NCBI RefSeq assembly: GCF_000146325.1
Contig: NZ_GL397067.1
Location: forward strand, 375,747-439,746
Length of the DNA stretch: 64,000 nt
Origin: Pediococcus acidilactici DSM 20284
GTDB lineage: Bacteria; Bacillota; Bacilli; Lactobacillales; Lactobacillaceae
Reading direction: 5' to 3'
The notes beneath the pieces were generated by a model that saw nothing but the letters and a program-made list of their open reading frames with translations, had not been told where the DNA came from and did not search any database. Every line of letters starts with the position of its first letter. The stretch's first letter is position 1. Below, piece by piece: positions 17,704 through 27,241 of the stretch. Both the position numbers and the translations under genes were made by a program.

Positions 17704-18636
17704 TTAACGAATGATTAGGTCGGATTCAATGGCAATTTGACGAACGTCTCCAGAGATTGCTAAACGTCCCGCAGCTTGTCCTAATTGACGAAGATGGTGG
17801 TCAATAGTGGGAATTTTTAATAATTTCCCGGATATTTGATTTTCTTGGCCCATCATTTTCGGTAATTTCAATTGATTATCTATGTAATACTGGTAGACTC
17901 CAGCAATCACGTCATCGATGTTGCCAAAGATAAAATCTGGGTGGATTTGAGCGATCCGGGAAGCAGCTTGGTAAGCAACTGGATGACTATCAACTCCCTC
18001 AAAAATCAACTGGTCGTCTGGAAAAGTTTCGAAAACGTCTCGATAGGCTTGCAAAGTTACCTTACTAGTTGCACTAAGTTGGTAGGGCCGGCTTAAATTA
18101 ATGGCAATCTTAGAATACCGGTTTTTTTTAATCCAATTAAAAGCAGCCACGTAAGTCTTTTTTCGTAAAACATACGCCGCTGCAATTGGCGTAACCCCGG
18201 GGTCTTCACAGCAGATTACCGGACCGTATTTTTGATAGGCAGCTAAACGTGCCAATGGTAGCTTGTGTGAAGTAAAGATGAGCGCATCAAAAGCTTTGCG
18301 ATGCAATTTTTCTAAGTATTTTTCTTCCAGTTGCTCATCGTAACGCGATTCTAGCACAGAAACGTGATAGTCCGCAGCAAAGGCGGTATCCATAATTCCG
18401 TTAATTAATTCAGTAAAGAACGGGTGCTGCATTTGTGGGATTACGATACCGATCGTGTTAGATTTACCCTTACTTAAATCGCGAGCAAGCGCGTTGGGTA
18501 CGTAATCTAGTTCGTCGATGACTTGTTGGATAGCTTGCTTCGCCGATTGGGATACGTAACCAGTCTGATTGAGAAAGCGGGAAACAGTAGATGCCGAATA
18601 CCCAGATTTTTTAGCAATGTCTCTAATGTTGGTCAT
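17704..18636 (-). CDS. LacI/GalR-family transcriptional repressor
   Basis: 310 residues: N-terminal HTH (NIRDIAKKSGYSASTVSRFL), hinge with YVPNALARDLSKGK, and a periplasmic-binding-like effector domain. The start is set at 18636: TTAGGAG lies 9 bases before it, whereas the ATG at 18645 abuts the Shine-Dalgarno site. It faces a 91-residue gene and a YfcC-type transporter across a region with three operator-like palindromes, so it probably controls both itself and that operon. The effector is unknown; there is no sugar gene nearby. Confidence 0.9.
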   Translation of the reverse strand: MTNIRDIAKKSGYSASTVSRFLNQTGYVSQSAKQAIQQVIDELDYVPNALARDLSKGKSNTIGIVIPQMQHPFFTELINGIMDTAFAADYHVSVLESRYDEQLEEKYLEKLHRKAFDALIFTSHKLPLARLAAYQKYGPVICCEDPGVTPIAAAYVLRKKTYVAAFNWIKKNRYSKIAINLSRPYQLSATSKVTLQAYRDVFETFPDDQLIFEGVDSHPVAYQAASRIAQIHPDFIFGNIDDVIAGVYQYYIDNQLKLPKMMGQENQISGKLLKIPTIDHHLRQLGQAAGRLAISGDVRQIAIESDLIIR

Positions 18637-18675
18637 GTAATCCATCTCCTAATCCTGATAAGTCTATTTTAATAT

Positions 18676-18764
18676 ATGAAACGCGTTTCATAACAAATTA
18701 GGTAAAAGGGAACCCGTTCCAGTTGACAAAATAAAGTACTTCACTTGATGTGAAACCGATTTCC
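18676..18764. promoter_or_regulatory. Three LacI-type operator sites and a promoter in the lacI / transporter intergenic region
   Basis: Site 1, ATGAAACGCGTTTCAT (18676-18691), is a perfect palindrome. Site 2, GGAACCCGTTCC (18709-18720), and site 3, GAAACCGATTTC (18752-18763), are near-palindromes with the same half-site. TTGACA at 18723-18728 is a good -35 for rightward transcription; the -10 is weak and would overlap the start of site 3. Centres are about 31 and 43 bases apart. Confidence 0.7.
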
Positions 18765-18798
18765 CCCTTTAAACTCCAAGGTAAAGGGGGAGATTTAT

Positions 18799-19074
18799 AT
18801 GTATACGTATTTTGAAGTAATCGCTGGTAGTCATGGTCAAATGTATTATGCTAACCTTAAATGCCATAATGGATATTTGGTTATTTCCAGCACTAGTAAG
18901 TTTAGTTGTTCAATAAAGCTCAGCGATATTATTTACGTAACCCAAAGTGATTTTCTAGGTACTAAAGTATATTCCTTTAATTACCAGGGCACGCAGATGA
19001 AATTTTTCGAAAATGGGCTAGGGATCGGCGAATATTTACGAAACCAATTTAAAGATGTCTTAGTTAAGCTTTAA
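18799..19074 (+). CDS. Hypothetical 91-residue protein, LacI-linked
   Basis: Not recognised. 91 residues, soluble, rich in aromatic and beta-forming residues; the alternation in residues 1-75 suggests a small beta-sheet domain, ending in a helix (about 76-90). There is no signal peptide or membrane helix. A very strong AAAGGGGGAG site precedes the ATG. It is the first gene after the three operator sites and lies 113 bases before the YfcC-type transporter, so a linked role is likely but unproven. Confidence 0.7.
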   Translation: MYTYFEVIAGSHGQMYYANLKCHNGYLVISSTSKFSCSIKLSDIIYVTQSDFLGTKVYSFNYQGTQMKFFENGLGIGEYLRNQFKDVLVKL

Positions 19075-19187
19075 AGTTAATACGCTTAAAAGGCTACAAA
19101 ATGTATCCTGACAATTGTTTTTTTGTTCAAAAAAACTTATCATCATTTTAGGTACATCAATGTGCAATTTGAATGAAAGGTGATGAG

Positions 19188-20705
19188 ATGACTATGAACA
19201 AAAAATTTAAGTTCAAAATGCCATCCGCGTATACCGTTTTAGTATTTATTATCATTATGATCGGTATTTTAACGTGGTTCATTCCAAGCGGTCACTACGC
19301 AATGGACAAAGCGGGGCGGATTATTGCTGGAACTTACCAGCAGACGGGATATCGTCCCCAAGGCATTTGGGATATTTGTATGGCCCCAATCATTGGAATG
19401 ATCGGGAACAAGTACACAGACGGTGCCATTTCAATTTCCTTATTCATCCTGGTAATTGGGGGATTTTTAGGAGTGGTTAATAAAACCGAAGCTTTAGATA
19501 AGGGGATTAATCAAATCGTCTACAAGCTACAAGGGCGTGAAAAAGCACTCATTATTATTTTAATGATTTTATTTTCCCTTGGGGGCACAACTTTTGGAAT
19601 GGGGGAAGAAACCATTGCGTTTTATCCCTTACTAATTCCAGTAATGATGAAAGTAGGCTTTGATTCCCTTACTGCAGTTGGGATTGCGTTAATTGGTACG
19701 CAAATTGGATGCTTAGCTTCCACGGTTAATCCGTTTGCTACCGGAGTTGCTTCCCAAACGATTAATATCTCGATGGGAGACGGATTATTTTCTCGGATTC
19801 TCTTGCTAGTTCTATTCGACGTTATTAGTATTACGTTCGTTTATCGCTATGCTACTAAGATTAAAAAGGATCCTACTAAATCTCTGGTTTATGGTCAACG
19901 CGAGGCCGATCAGAAGCGCTTTTTACAAGGATTTGATGAGAATCAGGCTGCTGAAACTGAAAAGTTAACCAAGGCGCAAAAACGGGTGCTTTTCATCTTC
20001 TGTTTAACTTTCGTACTCATGATTATTGCTTTGATTCCGTGGAGTTCAATTAACCCAAACTTTACTTTTTGGGACCAGTCGGTTAAGTGGCTAACTGGAA
20101 TTCCATTCCTTGGCAAGTTACTTGGAACAGATATTGTACCGTTTGGTAGCTGGTACTTTAATGAAATTACCATGCTTTTCATCGTAATGTCGGTTGTGAT
20201 TATGTTTGTAACCCACATGAAGGAAAGTGAATTTATTGAAGCCTTTATGAATGGAATGAGCGAGCTATTAAGTGTAGCAATCATTGTCGCCGTTGCTCGG
20301 GGGATCCAAGTAATTATGAATGATGCTGCAATTACAGATACCGTTCTTCACTGGGGTGAAATGGGGCTCAAGTCGTTACCAAAGACTGTTTTCATTATCT
20401 TGACGTACTTGTTCTACATTCCAATGTCGTTCCTAATCCCATCTACTTCTGGATTAGCATCGGCAACAATGGGAATCTTAGGTCCAATGGCGAACTTTGC
20501 TCACGTTGCAGAAAGCACCGTAGTAACTGCATTTCAAGCTGCGTCAGGCTGGGTAAACTTGATTACGCCAACCTCTGGGATCGTGGTCGGTGCGTTAGGA
20601 ATTGCGCATGTTAACATTACCGTTTGGTGGAAATGGATGGCTAAATTGATGGTCGTTTTATTGATTGCCACGTGCGTATATTTAGCAGTACTTGCAATTA
20701 TCTAA
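19188..20705 (+). CDS. YfcC-family membrane transporter (DcuC/ArcD-like superfamily)
   Basis: 505 residues, about 12 membrane helices. The FSLGGTTFGMGEETIAFYPL segment and the later PSTSGLASATMGILGP segment are typical of YfcC/arginine-ornithine antiporter-like carriers. The substrate may be an amino acid or carboxylate; the sequence does not decide. Start taken at 19188, 5 bases after AAAGGTG; an ATG at 19173 overlaps that site. It is placed downstream of the LacI operators and the 91-residue gene. A terminator follows at 20722. Confidence 0.85.
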   Translation: MTMNKKFKFKMPSAYTVLVFIIIMIGILTWFIPSGHYAMDKAGRIIAGTYQQTGYRPQGIWDICMAPIIGMIGNKYTDGAISISLFILVIGGFLGVVNKTEALDKGINQIVYKLQGREKALIIILMILFSLGGTTFGMGEETIAFYPLLIPVMMKVGFDSLTAVGIALIGTQIGCLASTVNPFATGVASQTINISMGDGLFSRILLLVLFDVISITFVYRYATKIKKDPTKSLVYGQREADQKRFLQGFDENQAAETEKLTKAQKRVLFIFCLTFVLMIIALIPWSSINPNFTFWDQSVKWLTGIPFLGKLLGTDIVPFGSWYFNEITMLFIVMSVVIMFVTHMKESEFIEAFMNGMSELLSVAIIVAVARGIQVIMNDAAITDTVLHWGEMGLKSLPKTVFIILTYLFYIPMSFLIPSTSGLASATMGILGPMANFAHVAESTVVTAFQAASGWVNLITPTSGIVVGALGIAHVNITVWWKWMAKLMVVLLIATCVYLAVLAII

Positions 20706-20721
20706 AGTTTCCTAATTAAAT

Positions 20722-20778
20722 AAAAACACGTACTTTGTCAGCGAATTAAATTCAACGTTGTAAGTGCGTGTTTTTTTA
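20722..20778 (+). terminator. Terminator after the YfcC-type transporter
   Basis: AAAAACACGTACTT pairs with AAGTGCGTGTTTTTTT across a 28-base loop; T-run follows. Confidence 0.75.
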
Positions 20779-21073
20779 TATGTGGTGTAAAAAATGATTG
20801 TATAGCATTAAGAAACTACATAGCAGAACGTTAACCGCCAATTTAACCGTTGTAAACAGCTTAAGCTTGGTATAACTTGGTACAGATAAAGAATGCAAAG
20901 CTATCTGATCTGGGACAAGTCAAATGTCTATGAATCCTGGGGAAAGGAAGAGTGGGGACCATTAAAGTGCAGATGAATTGCTACTGAATTAGTTTTCTTT
21001 TTCTAGTTTACATAATATATATTATTGAAAGTAACGTACAATTTTAATAATGGTCTGATTTTATAAGTAATCT
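20779..21073. other. Intergenic stretch, no supported gene
   Basis: About 295 bases. The only coding-like signal is a 27-codon frame at 20893-20976 without a Shine-Dalgarno site; its tryptophan-rich content may be a fossil of a lost gene. No RNA gene or repeat is recognised. Confidence 0.4.
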
Positions 21074-21147
21074 AAAAAATCCATGATTACTACAAAATTT
21101 AATAAAGTACAAATAAATACTCTTCTTGTAATAATCATGGATTTTTT
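21074..21147. terminator. Bidirectional terminator downstream of the LCP gene
   Basis: AAAAAATCCATGATTA and its exact complement TAATCATGGATTTTTT enclose a 42-base loop. Poly-A and poly-T ends allow function in both directions. Confidence 0.75.
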
Positions 21148-21190
21148 GAGCTGCTACTACGCTTAAACTATTTGGTTAGTACAATACCTG

Positions 21191-22216
21191 CTAATAAGTG
21201 TTATCTGTATAGTAAGTTGTGTCTAGTCCCGCAGTATTATACGTGGTGCTGTTAGGATTGCTAAAGAAATCAGTGTTCAATTCGTTGAGCTTAGTTTCTG
21301 TATTGTGCAATTTCTTAGATGTTAGTCCAAGATTTTTGCGCAACTGGTCTGACGCGCTTTGTAAACTAGCAGTATCGATTACTTGATAAGAACTTCCGTT
21401 GATCCAAGCTTCTCGGCCAACGAGTTGTTTTGTCACGACGTGCTTAGTACATTGATGGTAATGACTAATTAATTTTTCGATTTGCTGCGTAGTTAAGTCG
21501 GTACTAATATGCGAACCTAATTTGTTCATCAAAGTTGGTATCCTAAACATATATTGTGGAGACTGCAATTTGTGGACGATCTGCATTAAAACTTCTTGCT
21601 GTCGTAATTGTCGTCCGTAGTCCCCACGCGGATCCTGATAACGCATCCTGGTGTAAGCTAAAGCTTTTTCACCATTCAGATGATGGGTACCCTTTGGAAT
21701 TGTTTGACCATCAAAGCTAACCACAATGTCAGTTTTGACGGTCACCCCGCCCACAAAGTCGACTAACTCTTTTAAAGCGCCCATATCAATGGTTACACTG
21801 TAATCAAGTGGCATACCTAAAAAAGCGCTCACAGTTTTCTTAGCAACTGGTGCTTTACCAATTTCATAAGCAGCGTTGATTTTCTGAACGTCTTTTTTAG
21901 CATGGTTGGTCTTAATTTCGGCCAAAGAATCTCGTGGGACCGAATAAAGCAGCGTCTGCTTAGTGCGTGGGTTTAGCGTCGCGACCATCATCGAATCGGA
22001 TAATCCTCTATCAATCCGGCCGTCAGAGCCCGTGTCAACGCCTAATAGTAGAACCGAGAACGGTTTTTGCTGATTAATTTTATTAGATACCGAAGAAGTA
22101 CTAGTTTTTATCGTCTTAAACGCTTTATACTCGTAAAACTTAAAAACTAGTACTCCAATCACCGAAAGCACTAACACTATTGCTGCTACATATCCAAATA
22201 CTTTTTTCGCTCTCAT
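21191..22216 (-). CDS. LytR-CpsA-Psr (LCP) family wall-polymer ligase
   Basis: Transfers anionic polymers (teichoic acid or capsule) from lipid carrier to peptidoglycan at the outer membrane face. 341 residues: cytoplasmic basic start, one membrane anchor (about 7-27), then the LCP domain with LLLGVDTG, the RGLSDSMMVATLNP block, SVPRDS, and the C-terminal YTRMRYQDPRGDYGRQLRQQ motif carrying pyrophosphate-binding arginines. A Thr/Asn/Tyr-rich tail follows. Single gene with its own terminator. Confidence 0.93.
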   Translation of the reverse strand: MRAKKVFGYVAAIVLVLSVIGVLVFKFYEYKAFKTIKTSTSSVSNKINQQKPFSVLLLGVDTGSDGRIDRGLSDSMMVATLNPRTKQTLLYSVPRDSLAEIKTNHAKKDVQKINAAYEIGKAPVAKKTVSAFLGMPLDYSVTIDMGALKELVDFVGGVTVKTDIVVSFDGQTIPKGTHHLNGEKALAYTRMRYQDPRGDYGRQLRQQEVLMQIVHKLQSPQYMFRIPTLMNKLGSHISTDLTTQQIEKLISHYHQCTKHVVTKQLVGREAWINGSSYQVIDTASLQSASDQLRKNLGLTSKKLHNTETKLNELNTDFFSNPNSTTYNTAGLDTTYYTDNTY

Positions 22217-22356
22217 AATACAGTTCCTCCAATCTTAAAACCCTTTAATTCAGCTGTAAATATAAAATTACCTGCGCTATATTTAAAAGTCCTATACAAT
22301 CAATTTTATTTAGTATCGTCCCGGTTATTATTCATATTTTGATGGGCCAAAATTTG

Positions 22357-25014
22357 TTAAATGAAGCCCTTGTAACGACGAATATAGGTTGATTTAACGA
22401 TCGTGGCAAGCGCAAGATAGCTAAAGATTGTTACTACTAACCAAATCCAATAGCTACCTGGTACAGCGGTCAAGCCTAAACTTTTGCCAATCGGAGTAAA
22501 TGGAATAACGGTGCCGATGACAATACTCAAACTCGTGATTATCGTTAGGACGGCTGAGGCACTACTTTGAATAAACGGAATTTTGTCGGTTCTTAGCGCG
22601 TGTAAAACCATGGTTTGGGACCATAGTGACTCAATAAACCAGCCGCTTTGAAAAAGCGCGATGAAATACATTTGATTTGGATGGGTCAAATGTATAAAAT
22701 CACCGCCCACAATCGCGGGACAGATAACGAAAAACATTAGTAAATAGGTGGTGATGTCAAAGATAGAACTAGTTGGGCCAAACCAAACCATGAATTTGCT
22801 GATACTGTTAACTTGCCATTTTTTATGCCTTTCTAAATAGTCTTTGTCCATCGTATCCCAAGGAATGGACATACAAGAAAGGTCATAAATGAAGTTTAAT
22901 AAAAGGATCTGAAGGGGGAGCATTGGCAAAAATGGCAGGAAGATGCTTGCAATTAATACGGAAAACATATTTCCAAAATTAGAGCTCGCGGTTGCTTTAA
23001 TATACTTCATGATATTGCCAAATACTTCCCGGCCAATTAATATTCCATGCTTCAAAATAACTAAGTCGCTTTCCGTTAAAATTACGTCAGCAGTTTCTTT
23101 TACTACGTCTACGGCCGAATTAACGGATATTCCAACATCAGCCGCTTTAATTGCTGGAACGTCATTAATTCCATCGCCTAAAAAGCCCACGGTGTGTTTA
23201 TTTTTTCTTAACGCCTTTATGATTCTTCGCTTGTTTTGCGGGGTTAGTTTTATAAAAACATTATTTTGGGTGACCACCGGACCTAGTTCCTGGTCGGTTA
23301 AATGATCAATATTTTCACCGCTTACTATACCAGTTACCCTTAAGCCGACTTGTTGACAGATTGCTTTAGTCACAATTGCATTATCCCCCGTCAAAACTTT
23401 GATGGTAATCCCCTTTGACTTCAAGGCTGATAGGGCCTGCTTAGCAGTCGGTTTAGGAAAATCTAAGAACGATAGAATTCCGATAAAGCTGAGGTTGGTT
23501 TCATCTTCAACAGAACAAGTGTTCGGGGCAGTCGCTAAGCGCTTATGAGCAACCGCCACCACCCGTAAACCAGCTTGGTTTAACTGGCTAACTTGCCTTA
23601 AAATTTCGTGCTTGATTTCTATTGTTAGCGGGATCAAGCTACCTGCAGAGTAAACCGTATTAGTGATTTCAAGCATCTCTTCTACCGCACCTTTGGTAAT
23701 TAGCTCGTAATGGCGCTGGGATTGATCTTTAAGAATAACGGTCATTCGCCGACGCTCAAAGTCGAAAGGAATTTCATCAACCTTTTGGTAATTAGCTGCT
23801 TGAGCTTTAACTTCCGGTTTAGCTGCGTCGATAACGGCCTGATCCAACGGATTATTAAAACCAGTTTGGTAACGACTGTTTAAATACGCCCATTTTAAAG
23901 TTTCTTCGTCCGTCGTCCCCTTCCAATTTAAATAATGGTTTAAGGAAAATTGATTTTGGGTTAACGTACCCGTCTTGTCCGTGCATAAAACGTCAATCGC
24001 TCCTAAATTTTGAATTGCTTTTAAATTTTTAATGATCGTTCCACCCTTGGCCATTTTAGTTGCTCCCTTAACTAAATTAGTAGTAACGATCATCGGTAGC
24101 ATTTCGGGGGTGAGACCGACCGCTACTGAAAGACCAAATAACAACGCTTCTAGCCAATCCCCTTTGGTTAAACCGTTAATTAGGAAAATAATGGTAGTCA
24201 TTATCACGGTGAATTTTATAAAAAGGTACGAAGTTTTTCGAATTCCTAGATCAAAATTAGTTTCGGTCGACGTAATTGATGCCGAATGGGCAATCCCGCC
24301 GAATAAAGTTTGGTTTCCAGTCGCTATTACCAGTCCTTCAGCTTGTCCGTTAGTAACGTAGCTTCCCATAAAAATTAAGTTTTCGTAGTCCGTTTCGCTT
24401 TTAACGGTCTTCTTAGATTGCAAATGGTTCTTTTCCACTGGATAGCTTTCGCCGGTGAGTGATGCTTCAGAAACCAATAAATCTTTTGACTTAATTAATC
24501 GAATGTCAGCAGGCACCATGTCTCCTACGGAAAGCTGTACTATATCCCCACAAACCACGTGATCTACTGGGATTTTTTGGATTCCGTTCGCCCTTTTGAC
24601 TGTGGTGACAGATTTAATCATGGTTTTTAATTGTTCTACGGCTTTTGTAGACCGAAGTGACTGTATAAGGGTCATCGTTCCGCTTATAATTACCATTCCA
24701 AAAATTATTCCACTCCCCAGATAGTTACGTTCCCCAGGCGGAGCTAAAACCACGTCGGTAATGAAGGACACTAAGCCAATGCAAATTAAAACAATCGTAA
24801 ACGGCGTAATGTATGCTCCTAAGATCGCACTGATAATTGATTTTTTCGCATTATCCGTTAGCTTATTAGGGCCAAACTTATTTCGCATTTTTTGAACCTG
24901 GGTTTGCCTAAGGCCCGTCGTCGTGATATTAAAATCTTTAAATAACTCACGAATACTTGCCTTAGCAAATTTTTCGTAATTTGGTTTTAAATTTGTCTTA
25001 CCTACATTTTTCAT
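22357..25014 (-). CDS. mgtA: Magnesium-translocating P-type ATPase
   Basis: Type IIIB P-type ATPase importing Mg2+. 885 residues: N-terminal cytoplasmic tail, actuator domain with LTGESYPVEK (186-195), phosphorylation site DKTGTLT (Asp346), nucleotide-binding domain, LGDGINDVPAIKAADVGISV hinge, and about 10 membrane helices with the characteristic C-terminal set. The ATG at 25014 follows AAGGAGGGAG. An M-box riboswitch with an attenuator stem lies directly upstream, so transcription should rise only when Mg2+ is scarce. Confidence 0.96.
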   Translation of the reverse strand: MKNVGKTNLKPNYEKFAKASIRELFKDFNITTTGLRQTQVQKMRNKFGPNKLTDNAKKSIISAILGAYITPFTIVLICIGLVSFITDVVLAPPGERNYLGSGIIFGMVIISGTMTLIQSLRSTKAVEQLKTMIKSVTTVKRANGIQKIPVDHVVCGDIVQLSVGDMVPADIRLIKSKDLLVSEASLTGESYPVEKNHLQSKKTVKSETDYENLIFMGSYVTNGQAEGLVIATGNQTLFGGIAHSASITSTETNFDLGIRKTSYLFIKFTVIMTTIIFLINGLTKGDWLEALLFGLSVAVGLTPEMLPMIVTTNLVKGATKMAKGGTIIKNLKAIQNLGAIDVLCTDKTGTLTQNQFSLNHYLNWKGTTDEETLKWAYLNSRYQTGFNNPLDQAVIDAAKPEVKAQAANYQKVDEIPFDFERRRMTVILKDQSQRHYELITKGAVEEMLEITNTVYSAGSLIPLTIEIKHEILRQVSQLNQAGLRVVAVAHKRLATAPNTCSVEDETNLSFIGILSFLDFPKPTAKQALSALKSKGITIKVLTGDNAIVTKAICQQVGLRVTGIVSGENIDHLTDQELGPVVTQNNVFIKLTPQNKRRIIKALRKNKHTVGFLGDGINDVPAIKAADVGISVNSAVDVVKETADVILTESDLVILKHGILIGREVFGNIMKYIKATASSNFGNMFSVLIASIFLPFLPMLPLQILLLNFIYDLSCMSIPWDTMDKDYLERHKKWQVNSISKFMVWFGPTSSIFDITTYLLMFFVICPAIVGGDFIHLTHPNQMYFIALFQSGWFIESLWSQTMVLHALRTDKIPFIQSSASAVLTIITSLSIVIGTVIPFTPIGKSLGLTAVPGSYWIWLVVTIFSYLALATIVKSTYIRRYKGFI

Positions 25015-25059
25015 TTTTCTCCCTCCTTAAAAACCTATAAAAGTTGTTGAGGTGGAGAC

Positions 25060-25300
25060 TTCAGGGCAAATAAAAAACGACTTTTTGCCCCGAAGCTCAG
25101 CAAAAAGCCGCATTTAGTTTATAGTAAGTAAACGCTGATCTATTCGTTGAGCTTTAGCACTATACAACGTAAAAATTTTCCAATTTTAGCTACCTTAAGA
25201 AAAGCCTTGAATTCGACAATTCCTGTTCTACCCATTAGTGTCTCTCGACATTTTTGGGCAGCAGCCTATGTTTGTATAGGAGCCTCACCTAACAAATGTA
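25060..25300 (-). promoter_or_regulatory. M-box (ykoK) Mg2+ riboswitch with attenuator, mgtA leader
   Basis: On the minus strand the conserved M-box core reads GTTAGGTGAGGCTCCTATAC (about 25293-25274), then CATAGGCTGCTGCCCA, GTCGAGAGACACTAATGGG, AACAGGAATTGTCGA and AAGGCTTTTCTTAAGG. It is followed by a terminator hairpin, CGGCTTTTTGC / GCAAAAAGTCG with a TTTTTTAT tail (about 25065-25112), about 50 bases before mgtA. In this class Mg2+ binding favours the terminator. A TATGAT box at 25334-25339 is a candidate -10. Confidence 0.93.
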
Positions 25301-25728
25301 TTCAATTAAAACAGAGTACCCTGTTATGGTTTCATCATACTTTATATTTACAAATAAAACTAACGCAAACCAAACACTTAACTAATTATTTATAATTTTT
25401 TCTTGACGGTTAATAGTAACGATTTTGGGAAAGGGGGCCTCCCCAGCTAAATCCCGACTAAATTATATAAAAAGAGTGACTAAAAAAACACTTTTTTGAT
25501 TATGCTTTTTAGTATTTATAAAGTTATTCTTCAAAAGGTTCGCTCACGGTAATGGGCGAATGTTGCATGTAAAATAATTAATTGTTACCCTAGTAAAGAT
25601 ATGCAAAATGGGAAGATAAGTGTAGAAAGAAGGTTTAAATAATCGAATATAAAGACTTTATCTCATGTGTGACAGTAATTAAATTAGGACGTTTTTCTTA
25701 AAAAATATTAAATAAAGGAAGTATAAAA
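25301..25728. other. Intergenic stretch between the mgtA leader and the MFS gene
   Basis: AT-rich, about 430 bases, holding the mgtA promoter at its left. AAAAAGAGTG / CACTTTTTT at 25470-25498 could be a weak hairpin. No gene is seen; translation of both strands gives only short frames without Shine-Dalgarno sites. Confidence 0.4.
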
Positions 25729-26904
25729 ATGAAAAACGTCCAAAAACAAGTTCCATCTTTAATGATTATTATCGCATTAGTGGGTTTCCCGCAAATTAGT
25801 GAATCCATCTTCACTCCCGTCCTCCCTGCCTTGAGTGCTAATTTAAATGTAGCCGATCGGACTGGTCAATTAGTAATGAGCACTTACTTTGTTGCTTTTG
25901 CAGCGGGGGTATTATTTTGGGGGAAGCGTTCAGATGTCAAGGGCCGCAAACCTGCGATGTTAGAGGGCTTATTAGTCTACCTTGTCGGCAACGTCGGACT
26001 ATTTTTTGCGCCTAATTTTATAGTCATGATTTTCTTTAGATTGATCCAATCTTTCGGAGCTAGCGTGGGATCGGTAGTGACCCAGACAATCATGCGAGAA
26101 AGTTTCTCGGGAAGTAAGGGAGCTAAGGTTTTCGCTAACGTAGGTGCGGCCTTGGCCCTCTCCCCTGCGATTGGTCCCCTGCTTGGTGGATACGCCCAAA
26201 CTTACTTTGGCTATCGCAGCGTTTTTGGTGTGCTAATTGCTATTGCAGTTTCATTGATAATTTATACCGGGGCGCGGTTGCCAGAAACCAATCCGGCAAT
26301 CGGTGTTAAAGGACCCAAAATTTCTCTGATTGCGGTAGTTCGGCGTCTTTTTACAGACCATAATGTACTGGCCTATGGTTTATTGATCAGTGGAATTAAC
26401 GGAATTTTATTTAGTTTCTACGCGGAAGCTCCGTTTATTTTTATTGATCATTTTCGTTTCTCACCAGTCCAATATGGAATCATAGGTATTATAATTGCCT
26501 TATCCAGCATCATTGGTGCCATAATGGTTAACAAGTTAGTCTTAATCTGGTCGCCCACTAAGATTATTAAATTAGGTTTGATTTTTTCTTTATTTGGCGG
26601 ACTATTTATGTTTCTAACGGTTTTACAAGATTCAGTAATCGGATTTATTACTGGTACCTTTATTGTTTTCTTAGGTTTATATACTGTACTCCCCCTTTCC
26701 TTAAACCTTGCTTTAGTAGGTTATGAAAAAATTATAGGGGTGGCTAGTGGAATTTTTAGCTTTGCTTATTACCTAGTGATTAGTTTTCTAACCTATCTAA
26801 TTAGCGTGTTCCACACTGGCTGGGTCGGCATCTTACCAATTTATATTTTTATAGTAGTTGGGATCATGTCCCTGGTTTATTGGCTTAGTTTTAATAAACA
26901 GTAA
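25729..26904 (+). CDS. MFS multidrug exporter, Bcr/CflA family
   Basis: Proton-driven drug or metabolite efflux. 391 residues, 12 predicted membrane helices. MFS motif A in the first cytoplasmic loop reads GKRSDVKGRKP (about 65-75); the antiporter-type motif C region ALALSPAIGPLLGGY follows at about 141-155. GESIFTP-like start (SESIFTPVLPALS) is typical of Bcr/CflA. AAAGGAAG precedes the ATG. The substrate cannot be inferred, and no regulator is adjacent. Confidence 0.88.
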   Translation: MKNVQKQVPSLMIIIALVGFPQISESIFTPVLPALSANLNVADRTGQLVMSTYFVAFAAGVLFWGKRSDVKGRKPAMLEGLLVYLVGNVGLFFAPNFIVMIFFRLIQSFGASVGSVVTQTIMRESFSGSKGAKVFANVGAALALSPAIGPLLGGYAQTYFGYRSVFGVLIAIAVSLIIYTGARLPETNPAIGVKGPKISLIAVVRRLFTDHNVLAYGLLISGINGILFSFYAEAPFIFIDHFRFSPVQYGIIGIIIALSSIIGAIMVNKLVLIWSPTKIIKLGLIFSLFGGLFMFLTVLQDSVIGFITGTFIVFLGLYTVLPLSLNLALVGYEKIIGVASGIFSFAYYLVISFLTYLISVFHTGWVGILPIYIFIVVGIMSLVYWLSFNKQ

Positions 26905-27180
26905 AGCCTGATTCATTAAAAAACAATAATGATTAGCTATTAACTTGGTTAATGAAAGACCATCAACTGAAGATATACAAATTATTAAGTAAATGGATTA
27001 ATTAGTAAGTACCTTGCGTGCTCCTAAGTTACCTTTTTTACGGCTTATAATTTTGGATATTGTTCGGGGATGGTCTTTTTATATTAGATTAGATACGGTA
27101 GATGATTTTTGAATTCTAAGCTTTATACAAATGGATGCCTAGTTGACATTTAGAACATAAAATAAAAACAATACCCTCTA
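26905..27180. other. Intergenic stretch, no supported gene
   Basis: AT-rich, 276 bases with no frame worth calling. TTGACA at 27144 lacks a convincing -10 at normal distance. Confidence 0.4.
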
Positions 27181-27209
27181 TTGAATAAAACGCTTTCAAG
27201 AGATACACT
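27181..27209 (+). promoter_or_regulatory. Promoter with an overlapping cre-like site before the oxidoreductase gene
   Basis: TTGAAT (27181-27186), 17 bases, TACACT (27204-27209). AAAACGCTTTCA at 27187-27198 matches the core of the CcpA cre consensus but lacks the leading TG. If real, the gene would be under carbon catabolite control. Confidence 0.4.
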
Positions 27210-27241
27210 TAGGATATAAATAAAAAGGAAGGCGACATTTC

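Noticed and set aside
20893-20976. A 27-codon frame, tryptophan-rich
   Set aside because: No Shine-Dalgarno site, no partner, and too short; kept only as a note for a possible fossil.
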